NCBI RefSeq assembly: GCF_013337185.1
Contig: NZ_SWDE01000001.1
Span: 620,001-684,000 of the forward strand
DNA length: 64,000 bases
Origin: Serratia proteamaculans
GTDB taxonomy: Bacteria > Pseudomonadota > Gammaproteobacteria > Enterobacterales > Enterobacteriaceae
Direction: 5' to 3'
Shown in pieces: positions 26,477-34,314 of this stretch; positions within the stretch are counted from its first letter, which is position 1; every line of letters begins with the position of its first letter. A model generated the notes under the pieces. That model had not been told where the DNA came from. It searched no databases and worked only from the letters and a program-made list of their open reading frames with translations. Made by a program: the position numbers and the translations under genes.

Positions 26477-26492
26477 TGTTACTCAGGTAACA
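26477..26492. promoter_or_regulatory. Probable operator for the RpiR regulator
   Basis: TGTTACTCAGGTAACA is a perfect 6-4-6 palindrome 41 bp upstream of the rpiR-like start codon. It is the only strong palindrome in the 246-bp gap before the regulator and is a natural autoregulatory site for the whole ddp operon. Confidence 0.5.
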
Positions 26493-26682
26493 AAGACTGA
26501 TGATGACAATGCATGGCGCGTGCCAATGGCTAACTGCTGGGGAAAAATTCTCGCGCGGCGGCGTATGGCGCTACAGGAACGGCAGCGCCCACGGTTACAA
26601 CATAGTCATCAGTTGATAACTATTGCACAACATTTGGGCAATGCATCTGGCAATGCACCGCCGTGAACCTTTAATTTCAATT

Positions 26683-27546
26683 CTATGACCAGGCTTGCGA
26701 AACCAGTGCAAAAGTCCGTGCAAGATGACAATCCGGACTATGAGGTGTGTCACGAACCATGATGGTGGGCGTATCGACACAGGGTAACCCCCGCCCAATC
26801 AACCATTCGCCAAGACCGGTGTCGAGCGGTGTATCCACCCGCACGAACTGACCGCTGCAAGGCTGGCACAAGGCATCAATCAGGGCAATGGCCCCCGCAA
26901 GCTCAGGGGCAACCACCGGGCCGATCACACTGCCATAACCAAAACGACGTCGCAGGGCAAAACCCACAGCAATACCCTGTCGTTCCAGCACCAACGCCTG
27001 CTCGGCACTGGCCAGCAATGCCACCCACAACGGCTGACGCTGCAGGCCACTGGCGGCAAAATCCAACTCAGTCAGTAAGGCAATATCTACTGGCAATGCC
27101 GGGCGCAGGGTTAAACCTGGCGGCAAAGGCTCGGCGTTGCGCATTGGCAGCTCCCGGCATTGATGTTGCGCCAAGGGCCCCTGCTCGATAAACCCCAACT
27201 GCCGATACAGCGGTTTTCCCTGATCGCTAGCCACCAGATGAAGCTGATAATCGCCCAGAGATGTCATCAGTCGCTGCATCATCGCCCTGGCAATACCCTG
27301 CCCACGATGCTGCTCGGCAACAATCACCAACCCCAGCGTGGCACGTTGTTCACCCCACAACCAACGCAGCGCACAGCCCACCACCTTACCTTCGGCCTCG
27401 GCTATCACACCGGCTCCCAATGACCACGCCAGTTGCCAATCTTCCCGTCGATGGGGCCACTGCGCCTGCTGCGACAGTTCGAACGCGGCCGGAAGATCCG
27501 TTTCGGTCATTGAGCGCAGAATAATGCTCGGTTTTTCCTGGGGCAC
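26683..27546 (-). CDS. GNAT-family N-acetyltransferase, two-domain
   Basis: A 287-residue protein with an N-terminal GNAT fold containing the acetyl-CoA loop VAEQHRGQGIARAMMQRL (R/QxxGxG/A type) and the LYRQLGF motif. A diverged second GNAT-like half follows with the FVRVDTPLDTGLGEWLIGRGLP segment. GTG 27546 is chosen because AGGAG lies 6-7 nt upstream; an ATG 18 nt earlier has no site. The double-domain layout resembles uncharacterised enterobacterial acetyltransferases. The substrate is unknown. It is divergent from the toxin-antitoxin pair. Confidence 0.78.
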   Translation of the reverse strand: MPQEKPSIILRSMTETDLPAAFELSQQAQWPHRREDWQLAWSLGAGVIAEAEGKVVGCALRWLWGEQRATLGLVIVAEQHRGQGIARAMMQRLMTSLGDYQLHLVASDQGKPLYRQLGFIEQGPLAQHQCRELPMRNAEPLPPGLTLRPALPVDIALLTELDFAASGLQRQPLWVALLASAEQALVLERQGIAVGFALRRRFGYGSVIGPVVAPELAGAIALIDALCQPCSGQFVRVDTPLDTGLGEWLIGRGLPCVDTPTIMVRDTPHSPDCHLARTFALVSQAWS

Positions 27547-27619
27547 CTTTATCTCCTGATTCATTAAGCGGCGAAATTCGCCCTGGCACAAAGTAGCAGA
27601 TTCGCATCTGCCTGGCGCA

Positions 27620-27648
27620 TTGCTTATGGTCTGAATTTGGACTAAATT
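27620..27648 (+). promoter_or_regulatory. Promoter and direct repeats of the toxin-antitoxin operon
   Basis: TTGCTT (27620-27625) and TAAATT (27643-27648) with 17-bp spacing place transcription near 27655, just before the antitoxin ribosome site. Two AATTTG-x-AC direct repeats about 11 bp apart overlap the -10 box, which suits an autorepressing antitoxin. Confidence 0.45.
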
Positions 27649-27677
27649 TGACACATTCGACCTGCGAGGACGCCTGT

Positions 27678-27911
27678 ATGAAAGTTGAAACTATAAGCTA
27701 CGTAAAGAAACACGCAGCCGCACTCGATTTATCTGAGCCTATTCTGGTGACGCAAAATGGCACACCGGCTTATGTAATTGAGTCTTATGAAGAGCGCAAG
27801 CAACGGGATGATGCTATTGCCCTGCTTAAATTGCTAACGCTGTCTGAAAAAGACAAAAAAGAAGGCAAAGTTTATTCCCGCGACCAGTTACTGGCTGATA
27901 TAGATGACTAA
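27678..27911 (+). CDS. Type II antitoxin, Phd/YefM-like
   Basis: A 77-residue antitoxin. The N-terminal half ([37 protein letters not shown]) matches the Phd/YefM DNA-binding fold, including the ILVTQNGxPxxVI strand. The charged C-terminal helix would wrap the toxin. ATG 27678 follows GCGAGGA by about 8 nt. It represses its own promoter in known systems and is degraded under stress to free the toxin. It is followed 21 nt later by the toxin gene. Confidence 0.85.
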   Translation: MKVETISYVKKHAAALDLSEPILVTQNGTPAYVIESYEERKQRDDAIALLKLLTLSEKDKKEGKVYSRDQLLADIDD

Positions 27912-27932
27912 TGCGGTAAAAGGAGATGTCGT

Positions 27933-28265
27933 ATGAAGGAACAGCCAGGTATTGAGTATACCGCAACGGCAAAAGGCACCCTGGTCGAGATTATCCGTCA
28001 TCTTAAAGCGAATAATGTCCCTCCGATGCCTGTCGTGGATGACATCATCAACGCGTTTGAAGCCAGGGTTAGTCAGTTTTCAGTCGGTTGTCAGATTTGC
28101 CCTGAACTTTTAAAGATTGGCTGCGATAAATACCGTGAATGTAATACGCCAAACGGTAACCGCGTCATCTATTCACTCGAAGACTCTCTGATTACCGTGC
28201 ACGCTTTTCTTGCACAAAAGCAGGATATCCAGCAGCTGTTGTTTAATCGATTGATAGCCCCTTAA
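27933..28265 (+). CDS. Type II toxin, RelE/ParE-like
   Basis: A 110-residue protein in toxin position after the antitoxin. The segments CPELLKIGCDKYRECNTPNGNRVIYSLEDSLITVHAFLAQKQDIQQLLFNRL show the beta-sheet core and final helix of the RelE/ParE superfamily, including the basic Tyr/Arg strand and the xVHAFxxKxQD-like end. It may cleave ribosome-bound mRNA (RelE-like) or block gyrase (ParE-like); the sequence does not decide which. AAAGGAGA precedes the ATG. Confidence 0.8.
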   Translation: MKEQPGIEYTATAKGTLVEIIRHLKANNVPPMPVVDDIINAFEARVSQFSVGCQICPELLKIGCDKYRECNTPNGNRVIYSLEDSLITVHAFLAQKQDIQQLLFNRLIAP

Positions 28266-28385
28266 GCCCACCGCCCGGCAGGTTTTTCTTTTATTCACCG
28301 ATTTCGGCCAGCAGCCTCTGATAACCGGTGTTATTATTACTCTGCTCAATAAATTCCTCCCAATTCAAAGTGGTACGACAAGCTG

Positions 28386-29582
28386 ATGGAAGCGTGGAAA
28401 CTCAATCTGATCTCGGTCTGGCTCGGCTGTTTCTTTACCGGGCTGGCGATGAGCCAAATCCTGCCTTTTCTGCCTTTGTATGTCGAACAACTTGGCGTCA
28501 GCGGCCACCAGTCGCTGAGTATCTGGTCCGGACTGGTGTTCAGCGGCACCTTTTTGGTCTCGGCGCTGGTATCACCACTGTGGGGCAGCCTGGCAGACCG
28601 CAAGGGCCGCAAGCTAATGCTGCTGCGTGCTTCGCTGGGGATGGCCGTCGTGATTGCGCTGCAGGGTATGGTCACCAACGTTTATCAGCTGTTTGCGCTG
28701 CGTGCGCTGATGGGGCTGACCTCTGGCTATATTCCCAATGCCATGGCACTGGTCGCCTCGCAGGTGCCGCGTGATAAAAGCGGCTGGGCTTTGGGTACCC
28801 TGTCTACCGGCCCGGTGACCGGGGTGATCGTTGGCCCACTGTTGGGGGGCCTGATGGCCGACCATCTGGGGCTACGCGTGGTGTTCTTCGTTACCGCGGT
28901 ACTGATGTTTGTCAGTTTCCTGATTACCCTGTTCCTGATAAAAGAACGCCATATCGAGGTAAAAAAAGCCGATCGGTTAAGCGGTAAAGCAGTATTTCAA
29001 TCGCTGCCCTATCCGACGTTGATTGTGACCCTGTTTGTCAGCACTCTGATGATCCAATTGGCCAACTCGTCGATCAGTCCGATACTGACGCTGTTTATTA
29101 AGGATTTATCCGGTGATAGCGGCAACCTGGCCTTTATTAGCGGCATGATCGCCGCCGTTCCTGGCGTAGCCGCGTTGATGTCCGCCCCGCGCCTCGGCCG
29201 GCTTGGCGACCGTATCGGCACCGCACGTATTTTGTTGGCCGCATTGGGATTGACGACGGTGCTATTTGCCATCATGGCCTGGGTGGAAACGCCGCTCCAG
29301 TTGGGGATCCTGCGTTTTCTGCTGGGGTTTGCCGATGGTGCCTTGATGCCTGCCGTGCAGACACTGCTACTGAAGTACTCTTCCGATCAGGTCACCGGGC
29401 GCATCTTCGGCTATAACCAGTCGTTTATGTATCTCGGTAACGTGGTGGGGCCACTGATTGGATCTGGCGTATCGGCGTTGATGGGCTTCCGCTGGGTGTT
29501 TGTGGTCACGGCGGTGCTGGTGCTGATTAACTGCCTGCAACTACGCAGCCAGTTTAACAAGGTCGGGGATCATGGGAGTTAA
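28386..29582 (+). CDS. mdtG: MFS efflux transporter MdtG-like
   Basis: A 398-residue 12-helix major facilitator that closely follows remembered E. coli MdtG. Shared segments are [53 protein letters not shown]-like, [13 protein letters not shown] and [22 protein letters not shown]. In E. coli MdtG raises resistance to fosfomycin and deoxycholate as a proton antiporter. It is monocistronic, with 120 nt after the toxin gene and an AT-rich gap after it. The symbol is given by similarity; an additional paralogue elsewhere is possible. Confidence 0.82.
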   Translation: MEAWKLNLISVWLGCFFTGLAMSQILPFLPLYVEQLGVSGHQSLSIWSGLVFSGTFLVSALVSPLWGSLADRKGRKLMLLRASLGMAVVIALQGMVTNVYQLFALRALMGLTSGYIPNAMALVASQVPRDKSGWALGTLSTGPVTGVIVGPLLGGLMADHLGLRVVFFVTAVLMFVSFLITLFLIKERHIEVKKADRLSGKAVFQSLPYPTLIVTLFVSTLMIQLANSSISPILTLFIKDLSGDSGNLAFISGMIAAVPGVAALMSAPRLGRLGDRIGTARILLAALGLTTVLFAIMAWVETPLQLGILRFLLGFADGALMPAVQTLLLKYSSDQVTGRIFGYNQSFMYLGNVVGPLIGSGVSALMGFRWVFVVTAVLVLINCLQLRSQFNKVGDHGS

Positions 29583-29822
29583 TACTCATAAGATTTTTAT
29601 ATTAATCAAGCCATAAAGTATCGGCTTAGCATATTTATAAAAAACGGAAATTAATATAAATATCTTACCATCAACAATTTTATCAGCAATAAAAGCAACA
29701 CCTATAAGGATTGTTTAACATCCTTAATTATAAAATCACTCAAGAAAAACTTTATTTAAATCTTGCTATTTCAGAAAATCAAACTAATCTATTACTTTAC
29801 AATTACAAAATGGAGAGTAGAC

Positions 29823-30677
29823 ATGGAATTTGTTATTCCTTGGGCTTTAGATGGTTATGTTAGATTACTGTCAATTATAATTCCATTGCTTATCTTTGGA
29901 TTATACATATATTTCCGTGCTGGGTCTGGTTACACCATACTACACAGAATATGGAGTTTTATTTCTGGATTAGGTGATTTTAATCATCCAAAAATAAAAT
30001 CAATGATGGATGACAGAAATGATATCGAACGCTACAACGTCATATTCAATGGTAATGCGACCAATATAAACCAAATATTGAATTTTAAACAATGGTCTAA
30101 AAAATATGATATAAATATCATTGAGATATCCAAAGCAAAGCAATGGTTTGATATTGTCAATTTAAAAGTAAACACACCATCCAATATGAGTAACTGTGTT
30201 GTTATGGCTGGTGTTATTTTACTCTATCTGCTCACAATGTTTTTTACAAATATTGGGTTAAGTAAATCAGCGCTACTAACTTTCAATAGTGACAATCAAC
30301 CATTTTGGTTAGGCTATAATTCAGCAAGTAATTTCTACCCAGGTTTTTTACCTTTCGCGAAAAACAAATCTGACTGGACTCTCACTAAAGGACAGTGTAT
30401 CGACAAAAAATTTAATCCTATGATATTAAAAGAAACATCTGGACTAAGTGATGAGCAGATAAACATAATATGCACATCATTTTCCGACTCGGAACAATCT
30501 ACATTTATTAAAAACACCATCTCTGAGCAAAAATACATCTTATTATTTTCTTTAATGTTTTCACTTTTAATGCTCTATTCAATAGTAAAACTATCAAGAA
30601 GGTTTTCAAGCGCGTCTGCAAAATTAATGGTTGATAAAAAAATAGAGGAATACAATCTAAATAGCCCACCGGATTAA
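29823..30677 (+). CDS. AT-rich three-helix membrane protein, function unknown
   Basis: A protein of 284 residues from ATG 29823 (GGAGAG 5-7 nt upstream). It is strikingly AT-rich (about two thirds A+T) beside GC-rich neighbours, with rare codons such as ATA, indicating recent acquisition. Hydrophobic segments lie near residues 13-32, 120-140 and 245-265. Between the second and third is a roughly 100-residue domain, probably extracytoplasmic, with Cys in GQCIDKKF and INIICTSF that could form a disulfide. I recognise no family. It stands alone and might be an accessory or defence-island leftover; that is speculation. Confidence 0.6.
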   Translation: MEFVIPWALDGYVRLLSIIIPLLIFGLYIYFRAGSGYTILHRIWSFISGLGDFNHPKIKSMMDDRNDIERYNVIFNGNATNINQILNFKQWSKKYDINIIEISKAKQWFDIVNLKVNTPSNMSNCVVMAGVILLYLLTMFFTNIGLSKSALLTFNSDNQPFWLGYNSASNFYPGFLPFAKNKSDWTLTKGQCIDKKFNPMILKETSGLSDEQINIICTSFSDSEQSTFIKNTISEQKYILLFSLMFSLLMLYSIVKLSRRFSSASAKLMVDKKIEEYNLNSPPD

Positions 30678-30718
30678 TAACAAAAAACGTTAACGTAACT
30701 GATTTAAAATAACCCCCC

Positions 30719-30737
30719 CCCTCCCCAACGGAGAGGG
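30719..30737 (-). terminator. Imperfect hairpin between convergent genes
   Basis: CCCTC/GAGGG with inner C-G pairs forms a short hairpin after the VOC gene on the minus strand. It is joined to a run of nine C at 30713-30721. It probably ends both convergent transcripts. Confidence 0.4.
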
Positions 30738-30753
30738 AAGCCTTTGGCAACGG

Positions 30754-31191
30754 TTAATCTCGCAACCAGGGGGTAAAGGTCACGCCGATCAACAGTCCTT
30801 CCGGGCTGAGCAAGCGGGTGACGCTCTGACCCCAGGGTTCTTCACGGTTGGCTACCAGCAAACGATAACCGCGATCGATCAACCCCTGAGTCGCCAGTGC
30901 CATATCGGCAACGTCAAATTCCATCCAGGCCTGCGGTACCGGTAAATCGGTCGGCCATTGATCGCTGCCGAAGCAGGACTGCGCGGCCTGCGCCAATGGC
31001 CACAGGGCGAAGTGTTTAACCCCCTCCAGTGCGCCATGCTCAGTCAGCAAATAATCGGCATTGCCGTCCATCGGCTTCAGCGGCAACCCCAGCGCGTCAG
31101 CGTAGAACGTCTTGCTTTGTTCCGTTTGCCGGGTAATCGGCCCAAATCCGGCGATAAACAACACGCCCAGTCCTGCGAACTGCTGTTCCAT
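30754..31191 (-). CDS. VOC-family (glyoxalase/bleomycin resistance-like) protein
   Basis: A 145-residue single-chain vicinal oxygen chelate protein. Two beta-alpha-beta-beta-beta modules are visible: FIAGFGPITRQTEQSKTFYADALGLPL in the first half and AWMEFDVADMALATQGLIDRGYRLLVANREEPWGQSVTRLLSPEGLLIGV in the second. Members act as metal-dependent lyases or dioxygenases or as drug-binding proteins. GGAGAGA precedes the ATG. It lies 18 nt after the AraC regulator gene and is likely cotranscribed, so the regulator may respond to its ligand. Confidence 0.82.
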   Translation of the reverse strand: MEQQFAGLGVLFIAGFGPITRQTEQSKTFYADALGLPLKPMDGNADYLLTEHGALEGVKHFALWPLAQAAQSCFGSDQWPTDLPVPQAWMEFDVADMALATQGLIDRGYRLLVANREEPWGQSVTRLLSPEGLLIGVTFTPWLRD

Positions 31192-31209
31192 GTTCTCTCC
31201 TGTTGGCTA

Positions 31210-32079
31210 TCAACGCCCCTGACGCATTTGCGTCGGGGCAAATCCATAGGCCGCCTTGAAGCGGTTGCTGAAATGGCTGGAGGAGCTAAAACCGCACTCC
31301 AGAGCAATCTGCGTCAGTGGCAGCAGGCTGTGACGCAGCAGTTTTTCTGCCTGCTGCAGCCGCGCTCGCATCACAAACTGGTGTGGTGCCAGACCGGTGT
31401 CATGCTTGAACATGCGGGCAAAGTGGAACTCACTCAGCCCCGCCTGCGCCGCCAGGTCTGCCAGCAACAACGGCTGGTCTAGATGCTGCTCAATATACTC
31501 TTTCACCCGTCTGGCGACTGCCGGAGCCAGCCCGCCACGCACCTGCGGCAACGCCCATTGCAGTTGGCTGTAGCGCTGGATCAGGTGCGACATCAGCAGG
31601 GTTGTGGCACTGCTGAGTGCCAGTTGGTTGCTGCGATCCTGCCAGTTGCAGTTAAGTAAAAACTGGCGATACAGCAATGTGATCTGCGAGTCTTCGCCAA
31701 AGGCGCATGATTCGAGGTTAATCGCCGCCGGGCTACGATCCCAGGTTTGCTCTGCTACCTGACGCAAATGACGATCGGTGCAGTAAAGGTGCACAAAAGA
31801 CAAATCGCTGCGCACGTCCCAGGTAGATTCATACTGACGCGGCATAATACAGAAGCGATCCGGCCCGCCGCCGTTCTTCCAGCCACCGGGGACTTTTTGA
31901 TAACACTCATAGCCGTCGGCAACATACAGACTCAGAGTATGGTGATCGGCGCTTTCCTGAGTAATTCGGTCATTGCAGTTAGACCAGGCGGCCAGTTCCA
32001 CGCCAGAACCCAGCCGCACGCTGTTGTGCAACCGCGCTTTATGTTCCCGCAGTGTTTCAAACGCCTTGTAGCCGGACAT
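31210..32079 (-). CDS. AraC-family transcriptional regulator
   Basis: A 289-residue regulator. ATG 32079 follows GGGAGG by 5 nt; longer in-frame extensions lack a site. The N-terminal domain is of the cupin-like ligand-binding type. The C-terminal pair of helix-turn-helix motifs spans about the last 100 residues (LLLADLAAQAGLSEFHFARMFKHDTGLAPHQFVMRARLQQAEKLL and ALECGFSSSSHFSNRFKAAYGFAP). It precedes the VOC gene in one operon and diverges from the EamA exporter, which are its likely targets. Confidence 0.9.
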   Translation of the reverse strand: MSGYKAFETLREHKARLHNSVRLGSGVELAAWSNCNDRITQESADHHTLSLYVADGYECYQKVPGGWKNGGGPDRFCIMPRQYESTWDVRSDLSFVHLYCTDRHLRQVAEQTWDRSPAAINLESCAFGEDSQITLLYRQFLLNCNWQDRSNQLALSSATTLLMSHLIQRYSQLQWALPQVRGGLAPAVARRVKEYIEQHLDQPLLLADLAAQAGLSEFHFARMFKHDTGLAPHQFVMRARLQQAEKLLRHSLLPLTQIALECGFSSSSHFSNRFKAAYGFAPTQMRQGR

Positions 32080-32258
32080 CGCCGCCTCCCTTTTCACCCA
32101 TCCCTCCAGTGTAGAGAGTGGTGCAGCGCCACACCAGCCGTCAGTCCGCGCTTTTGCCAAAAAAAGCGCAAGAATATGCAATTGCCAGCAAAGCACTGAA
32201 AGCACGGTGGCGTGCAGCAGCGGATACTGCCTCTCTCTATTTTTTGCCGGACTTTATT

Positions 32259-33164
32259 ATGAACACGCTGCTGTACCTTGCCGTGGTGCTGATTTGGGGC
32301 ACCACCTGGATTGCGATTACCCTGCAACAGGAAGGGCCGGTGGCCATTCCCGTGTCCATCAGTTACCGCTTTGTGGTCGCCGCGCTGGTGATGTTGGTCA
32401 TTCTGCTACTGGCACGTCGCCTGCGTCGCATTGCTCTGGGCGACCATCTGTTCTGCCTCCTGCAAGGCTGCTGCGTGTTCGGGTTTAACTTCTATTGCTT
32501 CTACCATGCTGCGGCCTATATCAGCAGTGGGCTGGAATCGGTGATTTTCTCAATGGCGGTGCTGTTCAACGCGGTCAACGGCATGATTTTCTTCCGGCAA
32601 CGCCCCAGCCCGAACCTGCTGCCGGCGGCGATGCTGGGTATCACCGGGATCGTCGCCCTGTTCTGGCAAGATCTGGTCGCCACCCAACTGGCACCGGAAT
32701 TGTTGAAAGGCATTGGGTTGAGCGCGCTCGGTACTTTCGGTTTTTCTCTGGGCAATATGATCAGCTCCCGGCACCAGCGGCGTGGGCTGGATATTCTGTC
32801 CACCAATACCTATGCCATGAGTTACGGCGCAGTCCTGATGGCGCTGATCGCCCTGGCCCAGGGGGCATCGTTTCAAATTGAATTCAGCACCCGCTATATC
32901 GGTTCATTGCTGTACCTGGCGATTTTCGGTTCGGTGATCGCCTTCGCCGCCTATTTCAGCCTGCTGGGCCGTATTGGTGCCGGTGCAGCAGCCTACAGCA
33001 CCCTGTTGTTCCCTCTGGTGGCACTGAGCATTTCAACAATCTATGAAGGCTATCAGTGGCACATCAATGCGGTGATTGGCCTGTGCCTGATCCTGCTGGG
33101 TAATCTGGTGATGTTCGCCAAACCGGGCCGATTCACGGCTTTATGGCGTCGCCGGGCGGTGTAA
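32259..33164 (+). CDS. EamA/DMT-family transporter
   Basis: A 301-residue protein with ten hydrophobic segments in two repeated EamA halves. The N-terminal VVLIWGTTWIAITLQ is typical of the drug/metabolite transporter family (RhaT/YdcZ-like exporters). ATG 32259 fits the first helix although the ribosome site is weak. It is divergent from the AraC gene and ends 31 nt before the convergent terpene cyclase gene. Export of amino acids, metabolites or toxic compounds is possible; a role with the terpene cluster is only suggested by proximity. Confidence 0.85.
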   Translation: MNTLLYLAVVLIWGTTWIAITLQQEGPVAIPVSISYRFVVAALVMLVILLLARRLRRIALGDHLFCLLQGCCVFGFNFYCFYHAAAYISSGLESVIFSMAVLFNAVNGMIFFRQRPSPNLLPAAMLGITGIVALFWQDLVATQLAPELLKGIGLSALGTFGFSLGNMISSRHQRRGLDILSTNTYAMSYGAVLMALIALAQGASFQIEFSTRYIGSLLYLAIFGSVIAFAAYFSLLGRIGAGAAAYSTLLFPLVALSISTIYEGYQWHINAVIGLCLILLGNLVMFAKPGRFTALWRRRAV

Positions 33165-33195
33165 ATTGCCCCCTCAACGTCGCCAGTATCGTCAG

Positions 33196-34314
33196 CTAGC
33201 GCGCACGCGCCGGATCGTACTGCCACCACCATTTTAGTGCGTCGATATCGATAGTTTGGGTGCTGTTGAAGGTTTCTACCGGCTGGGGTTGTGTCAGTTG
33301 GCCACCTTCAAAAGCCCCCTCGTCACTGTTGCCACTCATTGATTTATAACGACGGGTATTCTGCGACCAGGCAGTAGCGCCGACATAGTAACGAACCACC
33401 GACTCGATATAAGCTTTCAGCCCGGCAGAGGCCGTTTTTTCCACTTCAGCTCGCAGACGCAGAAATAGCCCCAGCAGCCGCAGACGCATCTCGAGATACT
33501 CCTCAATACCCTCGTCAAAGCTATATTGTCGTTCGCGGATCAATACGCGGATCAAGTTGTGTTCTTTATAGTTCGAGCCGCGCACCATTTCCTTGAGGTA
33601 GGCATGCGGTTCCGTCTCCCAGGCCATCAGGTGCGACAGCATTTCAAACAGCGCCCGCACAGGGCGATCCTCAAACTCCCGCTGCGACACATCAACATTA
33701 GCGATCACATGCCCTAACGTCGGAAACGACCAGGCACCGCCGCCGGTCACCCGCATGGAAACATAGTCGTTCAAAGAAGGGGCCGGATTAATGGCCTTCC
33801 ACATCTCGGCCATCATGTAGATACGCATCGATTCGACAAAGCGGGCGGTTTGTTCCGGTTTGGCGTATTTATCCAGCCGAATCCGCAGGTCACGCGCAGC
33901 CAAGGCATAACGGTCCTGCGAAAGTGGGTATTCTGGTGATTCAAACTGCCGCCAGATCTCCGCCGAGGCCTGAATGAATTTTTCCGGCTTGCTGGAGATC
34001 GGCCCCTCATCGCAATATTCGTCATCGTAAGCAAAAGCCCACATGCAAAAATCCACGCCAACCTGCAGCAGTTCGTCACTGCCAACGGGGTACATCATCG
34101 AGCCCAGCCAACTGCAGTGAATATTGGCCAGCCGCTGACGCTGTTCATCATCCTGATAAAGTTCGAACCGATCCGCATAGGCCCGGGTGGCCTGCTCGAA
34201 GGGATCGCGATCATAACAATCCTGATCCAGATAAGGGGTAGCGTTACCGGGGGAAAAATGGGGGTGAATTGCAAAGCTGAACGGTTGGGGAAGTGCCGGC
34301 AATTTGATGGTCAT
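33196..34314 (-). CDS. Terpene cyclase, sodorifen synthase-like
   Basis: A 372-residue class I terpene synthase and last gene of the terpene operon. The metal-binding aspartate motif is DDEYCDE (97-103). Arg188 fits the pyrophosphate sensor and RRY (321-323) the C-terminal RY pair. Those landmarks place the NSE triad at residues 234/238/242, which read Thr, Ala and Glu, so it is degenerate. An additional C-terminal tail of about 45 residues ends in KWWWQYDPARAR. In S. plymuthica the homologous cyclase converts a methylated, cyclised C16 diphosphate to sodorifen. The ATG overlaps the Rieske stop by 4 nt. The product here is unproven. Confidence 0.85.
   Translation of the reverse strand: MTIKLPALPQPFSFAIHPHFSPGNATPYLDQDCYDRDPFEQATRAYADRFELYQDDEQRQRLANIHCSWLGSMMYPVGSDELLQVGVDFCMWAFAYDDEYCDEGPISSKPEKFIQASAEIWRQFESPEYPLSQDRYALAARDLRIRLDKYAKPEQTARFVESMRIYMMAEMWKAINPAPSLNDYVSMRVTGGGAWSFPTLGHVIANVDVSQREFEDRPVRALFEMLSHLMAWETEPHAYLKEMVRGSNYKEHNLIRVLIRERQYSFDEGIEEYLEMRLRLLGLFLRLRAEVEKTASAGLKAYIESVVRYYVGATAWSQNTRRYKSMSGNSDEGAFEGGQLTQPQPVETFNSTQTIDIDALKWWWQYDPARAR

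Noticed and set aside
30713-30721. Run of nine C as a phase-variable tract
   Set aside because: It lies between convergent genes and after both stop codons, so slippage would not switch a protein; it is more likely part of a terminator.
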